Source: Hyphomicrobiales bacterium (lineage in GTDB: Bacteria > Pseudomonadota > Alphaproteobacteria > Rhizobiales > Rhizobiaceae). Taken from it: a DNA stretch of 64,000 bases. This document shows, one piece after another, positions 45,082 through 54,449 of this stretch. Position 1 is the stretch's first letter, and every line of letters begins with the position of its first letter. Position numbers and translations under genes: made by a program. A model generated the notes under the pieces. The model worked only from the letters and a program-made list of their open reading frames with translations, had not been told where the DNA came from and did no database searches. Where the stretch lies: positions 333,504 through 397,503 of the forward strand of contig UBTF01000008.1 of assembly GCA_900468285.1 (NCBI GenBank). Direction: 5' to 3'.

Positions 45082-45183
45082 GTAATTAGTCAAGCAAAAT
45101 CGCACCAGTCGCCGCAGGAGCGGGGCTGGTCGTGATGGTTTGGCGTCAGGCAGGCAGATGGACGATCGAAGGAGGATAAGGTC

Positions 45184-45912
45184 ATGCCGAATGCTGTTGT
45201 TTCGAGACAGGAGTGGCTGGAAGCCCGCAAGGCGCTTCTGCTCAAGGAGAAGGAACTGACGCGTGCCCGCGACAGGTTGAACGAGGCGCGCCGCGCGCTG
45301 CCCTGGGAGCCGGTGACGCGCGACTATGTTTTCGACACGGCCTCGGGCCCAAAGTCGCTTGGCGAACTCTTTGGACACTGCAGTCAATTGCTGGTCTACC
45401 ACTTCATGCTGGCGCCGGATTGGGAAGAAGGCTGTGTGGGCTGTTCTTTCCTGGCGGATCATCTCGACGGCGCAGTCGTTCATCTCAAGGCAGGCGATGC
45501 GGCTTTTGTCTCCGTCTCCCGCGCTCCGCTGGAAAAGATCGAGGCTTACAAGGCGCGCATGGGCTGGAAATTCCCCTGGGTCTCATCAAACGGAAACGAT
45601 TTCAGCTACGACTATCAAGTCTCGTTCCGCGATGAGGACGTAGCCTCCGGAACCATTACCTATAATTACCGGGATATACCCGCCATGGGCGAACTGAAGG
45701 ATCTGCCCGGTGCCAGCGCCTTTGCGAAAGGTGAGGATGGCAGGATTTATCACACCTATTCCACCTACGCCCGCGGGGCGGAGCAGGTCATCTCAACCCT
45801 CATGCTGCTGGATTTCATGCCAAAGGGCCGCAACGAAGAGGGCACGATGAACTGGGTGCGCCGACACGACCAGTATGAGGATGCACCGAAAGCATCCGGC
45901 TGCTGTCACTGA
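45184..45912 (+). CDS. DUF899 thioredoxin-like protein
   Basis: A 242-residue protein of the DUF899 family, distantly thioredoxin-fold. The front part (QEWLEARKALLLKEKELTRARDRLNEARRALPW) is helical; the fold then shows QLLVYHFMLAPDWEEGCVGCSFLADHLDG with a CxxC pair and SSNGNDFSYDYQVSF. The biochemical role of the family is unknown, though CxxC suggests redox activity. ATG 45184 follows GAAGGAGGATAAGGTC. The DUF1579 gene follows after 22 bases. Confidence 0.88.
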   Translation: MPNAVVSRQEWLEARKALLLKEKELTRARDRLNEARRALPWEPVTRDYVFDTASGPKSLGELFGHCSQLLVYHFMLAPDWEEGCVGCSFLADHLDGAVVHLKAGDAAFVSVSRAPLEKIEAYKARMGWKFPWVSSNGNDFSYDYQVSFRDEDVASGTITYNYRDIPAMGELKDLPGASAFAKGEDGRIYHTYSTYARGAEQVISTLMLLDFMPKGRNEEGTMNWVRRHDQYEDAPKASGCCH

Positions 45913-45934
45913 AGCGAGAGGGAGGAAACGTGAG

Positions 45935-46423
45935 ATGGAAGACGCAAAGCCACAGGCAGAACACGCGTTTTTGCAAAGATTGGTCGGCGAGTGGCATATG
46001 GTTTCAGCCACCGGCTGTCAGGAATACGATCCCAATGATCCGCAAATGCGATTTACGGAAACGGTAAAGTCCATCGGCGGGCTGTGGATCGTCTCGGAGG
46101 GCAAGGGCAGGATGCCGGATGGCACGCCCACCACGATGGTCCTGACACTTGGCTTCGATCCGGCCAGCGGACATTATGTCGGATCCTGGATCGGTTCCAT
46201 GATGACGACCTTCTGGACCTACAAGGGCTGGCTGGAGCCGGATGGCAAGACGCTGGTGCTGGAAGCGAAGGGCCCAAAATTCGACGGCAGCGGTGAGACG
46301 ACGACCTATCGTGACGTCGTGACATTGCACGATGACGACAGTCGCACGTTCTCCGGCAGCGTGATCCAACCCGACGGCAGCTTCCAGCAATTCATGTCGT
46401 CTGATTTCCAGCGCACCCGTTAG
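45935..46423 (+). CDS. DUF1579 protein
   Basis: A 162-residue protein of the DUF1579 family. The pattern is FLQRLVGEWHM near the start, FTETVKSIGGLWIVSEGKG, and LTLGFDPASGHYVGSWIG, typical of a beta-rich, calycin-like fold that may bind a small ligand. ATG 45935 has GAGGAAA upstream; the frame from 45875 overlaps DUF899. It is the second gene of the MarR-controlled unit. Confidence 0.85.
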   Translation: MEDAKPQAEHAFLQRLVGEWHMVSATGCQEYDPNDPQMRFTETVKSIGGLWIVSEGKGRMPDGTPTTMVLTLGFDPASGHYVGSWIGSMMTTFWTYKGWLEPDGKTLVLEAKGPKFDGSGETTTYRDVVTLHDDDSRTFSGSVIQPDGSFQQFMSSDFQRTR

Positions 46424-46428
46424 GGACG

Positions 46429-47994
46429 TTACCGCCGCAAACTGCCCAGAATACCGCGCACCAGCGCCCGTCCGACAGAGCTTGCAACGGTGCGAGCAGC
46501 GCTTTTCATGGCGGCCTCGATGACGGTTTCGCGCTGGTAACCGCTCGTCTTGTGGGTGCCGCCGCCTTTCTTCGTCTGGGCGGGCTCGTCGTCGCCGAAG
46601 CCGGGAAGGGTCCAGCGACCGGCTGCCGTATCCGGCTGCTGGCGCGCCTGTTCCTCTGCGGCTCGCTTCGCAGCTTCTGCCTCGGCCGCCTTGCGGGCGC
46701 GGGCCGCGAGCATCTCAAAGGCCGATTCTCGGTCGAGATCCTGATCATAGACACCGGCAACAGGGCTCGTGCTCATGATCGTGCGGCGTTCCTCGTCGCT
46801 GACGGGCCCGACCCGGCCGGATGGCGGACGCACCAGCGTGCGCTCGACAATGGAGGGGGCTCCCTTGTCGCCAAGCGTTGAAACCAGCGCTTCGCCTGTG
46901 CCCAGCGTGGTGATCGCATCTGCCGTGCTGAAGCCGGGGTTCTGCCGGAATGTTTCGGCTGCCGTCTTTACGGCCTTCTGTTCGCGCGGCGTGTAGGCGC
47001 GCAGCGCATGTTGCACCCGGTTGCCCAACTGGGCCAGTACGGTTTCCGGCACATCGAGCGGGTTCTGGGTCACGAAATAAACGCCGACGCCCTTGGAGCG
47101 GATGAGCCGCACTACCTGCTCCACGCGTTCCACCAGCACGCGGGGCGCATCGTTGAACAGCAGATGGGCTTCATCGAAGAAGAAGACCAGCCTTGGCTTT
47201 TCAGGGTCTCCAACCTCAGGCAGTTCCTCGAACAGTTCCGAAAGCATCCATAACAGGAAGGTGCCGTAGAGGCGCGGGTTCATCATCAGCTTGTCGGCGG
47301 CAAGCACGGAGATCGTGCCGCGGCCATCGGGCGTCACGCGCATGATGTCGGAAATCTTCAGTGCCGGTTCGCCAAAGAAATGCTCGGCACCCTGCTGCTC
47401 CAGAACCAGCAACCCGCGCTGCAGCGAGCCGACAGATGCCTTGGAAATCAGGCCGAACTGGTTGGATAGTTCGGATGCGTGTTCGCCCATGTAGTTGAGG
47501 AGAGCCTGCAGGTCTTTCAGATCCAGCAGCGGCAAGCCGCCCTGATCGGCAATCTTGAAGGCAATGTTAAGCACGCCTTCCTGCGCTTCCGAGGCATCCA
47601 TGAGGCGCGCCAAGAGAAGCGGCCCCATTTCTGCGATAGTGGCCCGAACGCGGTGGCCTTTTTCGCCGTAAAGATCCCAGAAAATAACCGGAAACTGCTC
47701 GAAGGACAGGTCGGAGAATCCGATCTGCTCGGCGCGTTTCATCACCCAGTCTTTCGCCTCGCCCTTTGCGGCAATGCCGGACAGATCGCCCTTGATATCG
47801 GCGCAGAGAACGGGAACGCCCGCGCGCGCAAATCCTTCCGCCATGACCTGCAGGGAAACCGTTTTGCCGGTGCCCGTCGCGCCGGTAATCAGGCCGTGGC
47901 GATTGCCGAATTTCAGGTCCAGATATTCACCCTTGTTGAGCGTGTCGTCAGGATTGCGGCTCGTGCCGATGTAAAGCTTTCCGTCCTGCAGCAT
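46429..47994 (-). CDS. HerA-like ATPase (DUF853/YjgR family)
   Basis: A 521-residue ATPase of the HerA-FtsK superfamily. GLITGATGTGKTVSLQ is Walker A, RLVFFFDEAHLLFND is Walker B, and YFVTQNPLDVPETVLAQLGNRVQHALR carries sensor residues. The C-terminus is rich in Ala/Glu. It belongs to DUF853 (YjgR in E. coli), whose role is unknown. ATG 47994 has GGAGG 9 bases upstream. It stands alone and is not linked to a NurA nuclease. Confidence 0.9.
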   Translation of the reverse strand: MLQDGKLYIGTSRNPDDTLNKGEYLDLKFGNRHGLITGATGTGKTVSLQVMAEGFARAGVPVLCADIKGDLSGIAAKGEAKDWVMKRAEQIGFSDLSFEQFPVIFWDLYGEKGHRVRATIAEMGPLLLARLMDASEAQEGVLNIAFKIADQGGLPLLDLKDLQALLNYMGEHASELSNQFGLISKASVGSLQRGLLVLEQQGAEHFFGEPALKISDIMRVTPDGRGTISVLAADKLMMNPRLYGTFLLWMLSELFEELPEVGDPEKPRLVFFFDEAHLLFNDAPRVLVERVEQVVRLIRSKGVGVYFVTQNPLDVPETVLAQLGNRVQHALRAYTPREQKAVKTAAETFRQNPGFSTADAITTLGTGEALVSTLGDKGAPSIVERTLVRPPSGRVGPVSDEERRTIMSTSPVAGVYDQDLDRESAFEMLAARARKAAEAEAAKRAAEEQARQQPDTAAGRWTLPGFGDDEPAQTKKGGGTHKTSGYQRETVIEAAMKSAARTVASSVGRALVRGILGSLRR

Positions 47995-48162
47995 CTGGCA
48001 ATCCCTCCGGTGACGCGGGCGTGATGCCCTTTATCCATTCTTTGCAATATACTTATAGGAACTGTTTCCAGCCTCGACAACTGTTTGATAGGGTTCAAAG
48101 AAAGGCGGCATAAAAGCTTCTGCCACGCCCTTTCACGGCCTTGAGTCTGCAGGGCAATTGTT

Positions 48163-48182
48163 TTACGTTGACGTGAACGTAA
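48163..48182 (+). promoter_or_regulatory. Inverted repeat with three tandem ACGT hexamers
   Basis: TTACGTT-N6-AACGTAA is a perfect inverted repeat that also reads as three ACGT units at 6-base spacing. It lies 22 bases before the gene at 48204. The form resembles sites of MerR-family regulators, but no such gene is in the window. Confidence 0.45.
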
Positions 48183-48203
48183 TTTTCGCATCAGGAGGAA
48201 TAT

Positions 48204-48596
48204 ATGAGCGAGATCGTAACGCAGGTGGCTGACAAGGTGGGCATAGCGCCCGAGCAGGCCGAAAAAGCTCTTGGCATGATGCTTGGATTTCTCCAGCGCG
48301 AAGCTGATGATGCGCCTGTGGCAAAGATGATCGAATCGATCCCCGGCGCACCAGAGCTTGTGGCCCGTTTCAACGGTGAAGGCCAGGGCGGCGGCGGCCT
48401 TCTGGGCGGCCTGATGAGCGCCATCGGTGGCGGCGGCATCATGGGTCTCGGCCAGCAGCTGATGAGCCAGGGCCTCGGCATGGGCGAAATCTCCGCTCTT
48501 GCCAAAGAAACCATCGCAATCGCCCGCCAGCACGCAGGCGACGAAACAGTGGATCAGGTCATTTCCTCTGTTCCCGGCCTTAGCCAGTTCGCCTGA
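48204..48596 (+). CDS. Small glycine-rich protein (DUF2780-like)
   Basis: A 130-residue protein with an N-terminal helix region (ADKVGIAPEQAEKALGMMLGFLQR), a Gly-rich centre (GGGGLLGGLMSAIGGGGIM), and a C-terminal helix ending VDQVISSVPGLSQFA. A repeated 'ESIPGAPEL' and 'SSVPGLSQ' suggest a relation to DUF2780 or DUF2267 proteins of unknown function. ATG 48204 follows AGGAGGAATAT. No signal peptide is present. Confidence 0.75.
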   Translation: MSEIVTQVADKVGIAPEQAEKALGMMLGFLQREADDAPVAKMIESIPGAPELVARFNGEGQGGGGLLGGLMSAIGGGGIMGLGQQLMSQGLGMGEISALAKETIAIARQHAGDETVDQVISSVPGLSQFA

Positions 48597-48605
48597 TAGC
48601 CAGTC

Positions 48606-49034
48606 TCAAATCGCAGGGCGCGCGGGGTGTTCGCTGAACGCCTTGCGCGCCTTTTCTATATCTGCGTGATGCGTTTCCGCCCAGATCCAGACGCCGCAGA
48701 AGGCGCTGCCGAGGCTCTTGCCGAGCGTGGTCAGGCTATAGTCAACATGCGGCGGAATGACGGGATGGATGACGCGGGTGACCAGCCCGTCGCATTCCAT
48801 CTTTCTTAGCGTCTTTGTCAGCATTTTCTGGCTGATGCCTGAAACGTGCTGGCCAATCTGCGTGAAGCGCAGCGTGCCGTGTTCTTCCAGAATTTCCAGA
48901 ATGAGCATCGTCCACTTGTCCGCCACCTTGGCGATAATGTCGCGCACCAGTGCTTCGATGGCCGCATCAGCTCTGCACGGCGGGGCCGGTCGGCGACTTG
49001 TTTCGATGGGTTGATCTTTCAGATGCCCTGTCAT
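48606..49034 (-). CDS. HxlR-family regulator
   Basis: A 142-residue winged-helix protein. VADKWTMLILEILEEHGTLRFTQIGQHVSGISQKMLTKTLRKMECDGLV is the HxlR signature. It has Cys residues (CRAD near residue 20 and FCGVW), of which the first may be redox-active. It has AAAGGAGAG before ATG 49034 and is divergent from the SDR gene, which it probably regulates. Confidence 0.88.
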   Translation of the reverse strand: MTGHLKDQPIETSRRPAPPCRADAAIEALVRDIIAKVADKWTMLILEILEEHGTLRFTQIGQHVSGISQKMLTKTLRKMECDGLVTRVIHPVIPPHVDYSLTTLGKSLGSAFCGVWIWAETHHADIEKARKAFSEHPARPAI

Positions 49035-49136
49035 TCCGACACTCTCCTTTGGGTGCGTATAAATCTTTCCAGTGCCTACTATCCATTGGAGAGCAATCTA
49101 CCTAGGTTTTGGCAGGACAACAAGGAAGGCACCCTC

Positions 49137-49895
49137 ATGCAAATCACAGGCAACACCATCCTCATCACCGGCGGCGGCTCCGGCATTGGCCGCGCGCTTG
49201 CGCAAGCGTTTCACGCACTTGGCAACAAGGTCATCATTTCCGGCCGTCGTGCAGACGTCCTGAAGGAGGTCTCCGCCGCAAATCCGGGCATGGCCTGGGC
49301 TACGATGGATGCGACCGATGCCGAAGGCATCAAGGCGTTTGCAGACAGGCTCATCGCCGACCATCCTGATCTCAACGCCGTCATCAACAATGCCGGCATC
49401 ATGAAGAACGAAGATATCAAGGCCGCGCCGACCTATCTGGACATTGCCGAGGAAACGATTGCCACCAATCTTCTCGCGCCCATTCGCCTGACAGCAGCGT
49501 TGCTGCCGCATTTTCTGACGAAGCCCAAGGCGACGGTGTTGACGGTTTCTTCCGGTCTCGCCTTCGTTCCCATGGTGGCCACGCCCACCTACAGCGCCAC
49601 CAAATCCGCCATCCACGCATATTCCGTGGCCATCCGTGAGCAGCTCAAGGGCACGTCGGTCGACGTCATCGAAATCATCCCGCCCTATGTGCAGACCACG
49701 TTGCAGGGCGACCATCAGGCCACAGACGAGCGTGCCATGCCGCTCGATGTCTATATCTCAGAGGTCATGGACATTCTGACCAACCAGCCGCAGGCAACGG
49801 AAGTTGTCGTCGAACGCTGCAAGCCGCTCCGCTTTGCCGCCCGGAACGGCAATTTCGATCAGGTCTTCGGGATGGTGAACGGTCTGCATTCCTAA
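49137..49895 (+). CDS. Short-chain dehydrogenase/reductase
   Basis: A 252-residue oxidoreductase. The cofactor turn is ILITGGGSGIGRALAQAF, VINNAGIM the structural NAG motif, SSGLAFVP the catalytic Ser and TYSATKSAIHAY the YxxxK pair. The order resembles DltE-like SDRs. ATG 49137 has AAGGAAGG upstream. The divergent HxlR gene is the probable regulator; the pair may respond to quinones or aldehydes. The intergenic region has CCTACTAT and CTACCTAG boxes. Confidence 0.9.
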   Translation: MQITGNTILITGGGSGIGRALAQAFHALGNKVIISGRRADVLKEVSAANPGMAWATMDATDAEGIKAFADRLIADHPDLNAVINNAGIMKNEDIKAAPTYLDIAEETIATNLLAPIRLTAALLPHFLTKPKATVLTVSSGLAFVPMVATPTYSATKSAIHAYSVAIREQLKGTSVDVIEIIPPYVQTTLQGDHQATDERAMPLDVYISEVMDILTNQPQATEVVVERCKPLRFAARNGNFDQVFGMVNGLHS

Positions 49896-49935
49896 GCCGC
49901 AGAACGGCTGATATCTCGTCTTTCGACAACACCAT

Positions 49936-50006
49936 AGCCCCGGCCTTGAGCCGGGTTTCGCCAACCCAAGTCATTGGGTTGGCAGCTTGCTTGACCTGGC
50001 AGACGC
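49936..50006. repeat. RIME-like two-hairpin repeat, copy 1
   Basis: Two adjacent palindromes: CCCGGC-CTTGA-GCCGGG (49939-49955) and CCAACCCA-AGTCAT-TGGGTTGG (49961-49982), followed by TTGACC and CAGACG. The same arrangement is found at the right edge (63876 onward). It lies between convergent genes. It fits the description of the Rhizobium intergenic mosaic element (RIME). Confidence 0.7.
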
Positions 50007-50079
50007 TCTGCAACGTTAAGGCAGGAATGACTGAAAGTGCCGGCCAGTCATGGCGCTCAAGTCGTGGATCAGTGCGAGA

Positions 50080-50907
50080 CTACTTGTCCCATTCTGGTGC
50101 CAGATGGCCCGGATTGACAATCCGTCCATCCGCCTTAGCGAGCGCGTGGATCGCCTGCATCTCATCGCTGGACAGTTCGAAATCGAAAATATCGTAGTTT
50201 TCCTGCAGACGGCTTTCGGTCGCCGTCTTGGAAAGCGCGATGAGATCGGGCTGTTGTACGGCCCAGCGCAGAGCGACCTGTGCTGCGGTCTTGCCGTGCT
50301 TTGCGCCGATGTCCTTTAACGTTGCATCGCCAGGCACCTTTCCGTCTGCCATCAGATAATAGGCGGTGACAGAAATACCGTTTCTGCGGGCTGCTTCGAT
50401 GACTTTCGTCTGGTCCAGATAGGGGTGGTACTCGATCTGGTTGTTGGCAATCGGCGCATCGGAAAGCTTTACGGCCTCATCCATCAAGGCGACGTTGAAG
50501 TTAGAAATACCGATATTGCGGACTTTACCGGCCTTGTGGACTTCGTTCAGCGCGCCGATGCGTTCTGCCAGTGGCACATCGCTCTTCGGCCAATGCAGCA
50601 ACAGAAGATCGACGTAATCCGTCTTCAGTTTTTTCAGGCTTTCATCGACCGATTGGATGAAGTCATCGTGCCTGTACTGATCGACCCAGACCTTTGTCGT
50701 CAGGAAGATATCGCCGCGCGCAATGCCCGAGTTGGCGATGACATCGCCCACGGATGCCTCATTCTTGTAGACCTGCGCCGTATCGACATGGCGAAAACCG
50801 AGATCGAGCGCCTTTGGAAGAATACGATGGACGTCTTCGTCAGGCATGCGGAACGTGCCGAAGCCGAGCGCCGGAATATGTGCGCCATTGGCGGTAACTG
50901 TGTGCAT
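50080..50907 (-). CDS. Aldo-keto reductase
   Basis: A 275-residue reductase of the AKR superfamily. The (beta/alpha)8 barrel is seen in GFGTFRMPDEDVHRILPKALDLGFRHVDTAQVYKNE (Asp and Tyr of the tetrad), LTTKVW (Lys), LLLLHWP (His), and the cofactor motif KTATESRLQENYDIFDFELS. Its length and sequence order match the AKR5/DkgB type that reduces 2,5-diketo-D-gluconate and other aldehydes. ATG 50907 has GGGAG upstream. The longer frame to 51048 is not supported. Confidence 0.9.
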   Translation of the reverse strand: MHTVTANGAHIPALGFGTFRMPDEDVHRILPKALDLGFRHVDTAQVYKNEASVGDVIANSGIARGDIFLTTKVWVDQYRHDDFIQSVDESLKKLKTDYVDLLLLHWPKSDVPLAERIGALNEVHKAGKVRNIGISNFNVALMDEAVKLSDAPIANNQIEYHPYLDQTKVIEAARRNGISVTAYYLMADGKVPGDATLKDIGAKHGKTAAQVALRWAVQQPDLIALSKTATESRLQENYDIFDFELSSDEMQAIHALAKADGRIVNPGHLAPEWDK

Positions 50908-51064
50908 GGATTTACTCCCGTGTGAATTCAGCCCTGCAGGAAATGCGGGCCGGGATGACAAGGGAATAAGTGGGCAGCGGGAAATTGGTTCAAGCCGTGA
51001 GCACGGTTTTAGCCAATTTGGCCGGTGACACCCAACGCTGGATGCCACCAGATCGCGCTGGAAT

Positions 51065-52357
51065 TCAGCTCGTCAAGCGTGGCGAGGTGATGATGCGCTT
51101 GAACAGTGCCGTCATGGCCTCCGAGATGCCCTGAGTCGGGCTGACTTCGAAGAAGAGGCCTGGGGTTGCGCATTCCTGCATGCGGGTGCTGATCTGCGAT
51201 TGGAACGGGCTGATCCAGGTGTTGTACCAGTCGTCATGGGGCAGGGGCAGGTAGGTCGTATAGAGAACGGCGATCTTGTATCCCTTGTCCTTCAGGGCCG
51301 TGCAGAAGCGGGTGTCGATTGGTTCCTGGCATCGTCCGCCATTGCTTTTCTTCGTGCAGGTGGATGGCTTGTGGCTGTCGCCCACGCCATCGGAAACGAA
51401 AAACACGACCTTGTTCGGTGAGGAAGAGCTGGTGCCGTTGCCGGGCAAACCCATCTGGTTGCCAAGCTCCGTCAGCGTATTGTCGAAGTCCGTCAACTTG
51501 CTCTCATCCGACTTCTTCGAGGTCGCCGACATCAGGTCGATCGTCGCCGCTTTCTTTTTCGCCATTGCCAGATTGGTCGTCAAAGGCACGACTTCCAGAA
51601 GCTTCGGGTCCTGTGACTTTTCGCCGAACGTATAGACTGCCATGCGATACTGGTCGGTAACCGTGCGCATATTGGTGGCGGTGTCCATCAACGATGCCGT
51701 TGCCTGGGCAACGACATTGATGCGCGTCGTCACACCCAGCTTCTTGGCGAGATGATAGTAGCTGTTGGTATCGTCGACGCCATCCTTGCTGACGACGTGG
51801 CAGGCAAAGGCGCACTGGTCCTTTGTGTTGTCCATCATCAGCTTGACGTCAGCCGGGGTGGCGCCTACGCCCATCGAAGGGGTGTTGTCGAGCAGGAGAT
51901 AGAAATCGCTATAGGCTTCCGTCTGGTAAACAGCCGTGGCCTTGCCCCCGACCGTTACGAAATCCTTGCCCAGAACGCGCGTCAGCGTCGTTTTCACCGT
52001 GGCTTTGAAGCTGACGGCGGCCTGCACCGAATTGCCGATTTTCTCGACGGTCACCGCAACGGATTCGATTTCGAAATCGTCGCGACCAACGGAATCGTTT
52101 TTGAAAAATTCCTCGGCTTCGTCCTTTGGCAGCTCGATCGTGCCATCGCCGGACATTTTTCTGGCTGCGATGACCTGCGGCGACATCTTGGCTACCGATG
52201 ACAGAACTGCGGCATCGGCAGCCTGTTGCAGATCTTCCTTCACCGAGAGGGCCTGGCTGAGATCGAGCGCAACACCGGCAGCGCCAAAAACAGGCACAAT
52301 CAATAGCGCGGTAAGAATACCGAAGTTACCTGATGTCTCTTTCCAGAAATTACGCAC
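51065..52357 (-). CDS. TadE/TadG-like protein with von Willebrand A domain
   Basis: A 430-residue protein. The N-terminus (SGNFGILTALLIVPVFGAAGVALDLSQALSVKEDLQQAADAAVL) is the TadE/TadG pilin-like helix. From about residue 150, SDFYLLLDNTPSMGVGA begins a vWA domain; DxTxS replaces the usual DxSxS metal site. Four or more Cys residues (QCAFACH, STCTKKS, CQEP, RFCTAL) may form disulfides. Such proteins are secreted with or by Flp/Tad pili, but no other tad gene is present here, so it is an orphan copy. Confidence 0.88.
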   Translation of the reverse strand: MRNFWKETSGNFGILTALLIVPVFGAAGVALDLSQALSVKEDLQQAADAAVLSSVAKMSPQVIAARKMSGDGTIELPKDEAEEFFKNDSVGRDDFEIESVAVTVEKIGNSVQAAVSFKATVKTTLTRVLGKDFVTVGGKATAVYQTEAYSDFYLLLDNTPSMGVGATPADVKLMMDNTKDQCAFACHVVSKDGVDDTNSYYHLAKKLGVTTRINVVAQATASLMDTATNMRTVTDQYRMAVYTFGEKSQDPKLLEVVPLTTNLAMAKKKAATIDLMSATSKKSDESKLTDFDNTLTELGNQMGLPGNGTSSSSPNKVVFFVSDGVGDSHKPSTCTKKSNGGRCQEPIDTRFCTALKDKGYKIAVLYTTYLPLPHDDWYNTWISPFQSQISTRMQECATPGLFFEVSPTQGISEAMTALFKRIITSPRLTS

Positions 52358-52546
52358 AATATACCCCAGCGATAAAATTCACCGGAAAGAATAGCCAGAT
52401 AAAATTGAAAACTGGTTTCTTAAAATAACTAACCAAGAGTGAAAAAATTAGGTCAACTTATTGATATCGATACATTAAAACGTGCTTTTAAAGTAATTGC
52501 GCAAATGAGGGTGGAGTGCAAGCGGAAATGACGGAGCACCGCCTCG

Positions 52547-53317
52547 TCACGCCTTGATGGCAACGACGAAAAGGCGAGGAAAACGCAAAAGCCGACGCCC
52601 ATCCGCCATGGCCGGGTATGCGGCGTCGATGCGGGCAAGATAATCCGCAAGAAATGCCGTGCGATGGGTCTCACCCGCTGTCTCCAGATAGGGTCGCAGA
52701 CCTGTGCCCTTGACCCATTCAACAATCGCCTGCGCATTCTGCATCGGGTGATTGTAAATGCTGTGCCAGACATCGACCCGCGACGACATGGGCGACAAAC
52801 GGTCGAAATATGTGGCGGGGGCGGGCAGCGGTTGCCGTCTCAGGGACTTGCCTTCGAAGGCCGATTTCCAGTCTCCGGCCGCACTGCTTTCCTCCATCAT
52901 GAGATGGGTGGGTTCAGCCAGATTATCCGGCATCTGCACGGCCAGCACACCACCGGGCTTGAGGTGGGCCATCAATGCCACAAGAATGTCGAGGTGGTTC
53001 GGCAGCCACTGGAAAACGGCGTTAGCATACAGCAGATCAGCCGGTTGCTTTGGCCGCCACGTGGCAAGGTCCGCCCGCTGGAACGTGGTATTGGGCATTC
53101 TCAGCTGAGCCTTTTCCAGCATGTCGGCATCGCTGTCTATCCCGGTTACGACGTTGACGCCGTAGCGCTCGGCCAGAAGTTCGGTGGAATTGCCGGGGCC
53201 GCATCCGAGATCATAGGCTGCACTCAAGCGCTCCAGCGGCACCTGGGCCAGAAGGTCGCTGGCGGGACGGGTGCGTTCGTTTTCGAATTTCAGATATTGT
53301 TGCGCCGACCAGACCAT
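52547..53317 (-). CDS. tam: Trans-aconitate 2-methyltransferase
   Basis: A 256-residue SAM-dependent methyltransferase. [18 protein letters not shown] is motif [27 protein letters not shown] and [24 protein letters not shown] sequence are highly characteristic of Tam, which methylates the citrate-cycle by-product trans-aconitate. ATG 53317 has AAAGGAG upstream. It is a single gene divergent from the aminotransferase. Confidence 0.92.
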   Translation of the reverse strand: MVWSAQQYLKFENERTRPASDLLAQVPLERLSAAYDLGCGPGNSTELLAERYGVNVVTGIDSDADMLEKAQLRMPNTTFQRADLATWRPKQPADLLYANAVFQWLPNHLDILVALMAHLKPGGVLAVQMPDNLAEPTHLMMEESSAAGDWKSAFEGKSLRRQPLPAPATYFDRLSPMSSRVDVWHSIYNHPMQNAQAIVEWVKGTGLRPYLETAGETHRTAFLADYLARIDAAYPAMADGRRLLRFPRLFVVAIKA

Positions 53318-53549
53318 GATGCACTCCTTTGCCGAATAAAGAATTGCATGGCAAAAGCGGGTGCGCCATCCAAAGATCCATCAAAAAGGATGATGAGTGG
53401 ATCGATATGATTTGAGCGTTGCGCAATATTGTCCAAGCGATCCGCTATTTTCCCGTAACTTTCCATCAATTTCTGCGAACAGCTGAATTTGGCCTTGACG
53501 CAAAACATGTGGGGGCTTTCATTCCCCGCAAATGTTCAAGGAGAATATC

Positions 53550-54437
53550 ATGTCCGTCGATACTGCGCCGCGTTCCCCAACCTGGACCTATGTTGATGGC
53601 CAGTGGCTGCCCGGCAATCCGCCTTTGATCGGACCGACGTCGCACGCCATGTGGCTCGCCTCCACGGTGTTCGATGGCGCGCGCTGGTTCAACGGTCTGG
53701 CGCCGGATCTCGATCTCCATTGCCAGCGTGTCAATCGCTCGGCCATCGCCATGGGCATGAAGCCGACGATGACGCCTGAGGAGATCGAGCAACTGGCGCT
53801 GGAAGGCGTCACCAGGTTCGATGGCAACACGGCCATCTACATCAAGCCCATGTACTGGGCAGAACACGGAATGCCCGGCAGCATCGTTGCCCCTGACGCA
53901 GCCTCCACCCGTTTTGCGCTGTGCCTGTTCGAAGCGCCGATGGATGCCGGTTCACCGGTCACGCTCACTGTATCGTCCCTGCGTCGCCCGTCGCCCGAAA
54001 CCGCCATGACCGACGCCAAGGCTGGCAGCCTCTATCCCAATAGCGGCCGCGCCATTCTTGAGGCACGCTCGCGCGGCTTCGGTGGCGCCTTGATGCTGGA
54101 TATGAACGGCAATGTGGCTGAAACCTCGTCGGCCAACGTCTTCATGGTCAAGGATGGCGTTGTTTTCACACCCGTTCCAAACCGTACCTTCCTTGCCGGC
54201 ATCACCCGTTCCCGCGTCATGGGTCTTTTGCGACAGGCGGGCTTCGACGTGCGCGAGGCGACATTGTCGGTTCAGGATTTCCGCGAAGCCGACGAGATTT
54301 TCTGCTCGGGCAATTATTCCAAGGTCTCGCCGGTCACCAAGCTGGATGACAGGGAATTGCAGGCCGGGCCGGTGGCTCGCAAGGCTCTGGATCTCTACAT
54401 GGAATGGTCGGCAAAGCCGGGTGCCGGGGCCGAGTGA
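53550..54437 (+). CDS. Branched-chain-amino-acid aminotransferase type (class IV)
   Basis: A 295-residue PLP-dependent transaminase of fold type IV. The PLP lysine is in TAMTDAKAGSLYPNSGRA, and ALMLDMNGNVAETSSANVFMVKDG is the class IV signature with the conserved Glu. Related enzymes include IlvE, D-amino acid transaminases and amine transaminases; the exact substrate is uncertain. ATG 53550 has AAGGAG 9 bases upstream. Confidence 0.85.
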   Translation: MSVDTAPRSPTWTYVDGQWLPGNPPLIGPTSHAMWLASTVFDGARWFNGLAPDLDLHCQRVNRSAIAMGMKPTMTPEEIEQLALEGVTRFDGNTAIYIKPMYWAEHGMPGSIVAPDAASTRFALCLFEAPMDAGSPVTLTVSSLRRPSPETAMTDAKAGSLYPNSGRAILEARSRGFGGALMLDMNGNVAETSSANVFMVKDGVVFTPVPNRTFLAGITRSRVMGLLRQAGFDVREATLSVQDFREADEIFCSGNYSKVSPVTKLDDRELQAGPVARKALDLYMEWSAKPGAGAE

Positions 54438-54449
54438 GGGCTGGCGCCC

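Noticed and set aside
49035..49136. Operator pair CCTACTAT and CTACCTAG between hxlR and the SDR gene
   Set aside because: The boxes are only loosely similar and no clear symmetry was found, so no regulatory feature is listed.
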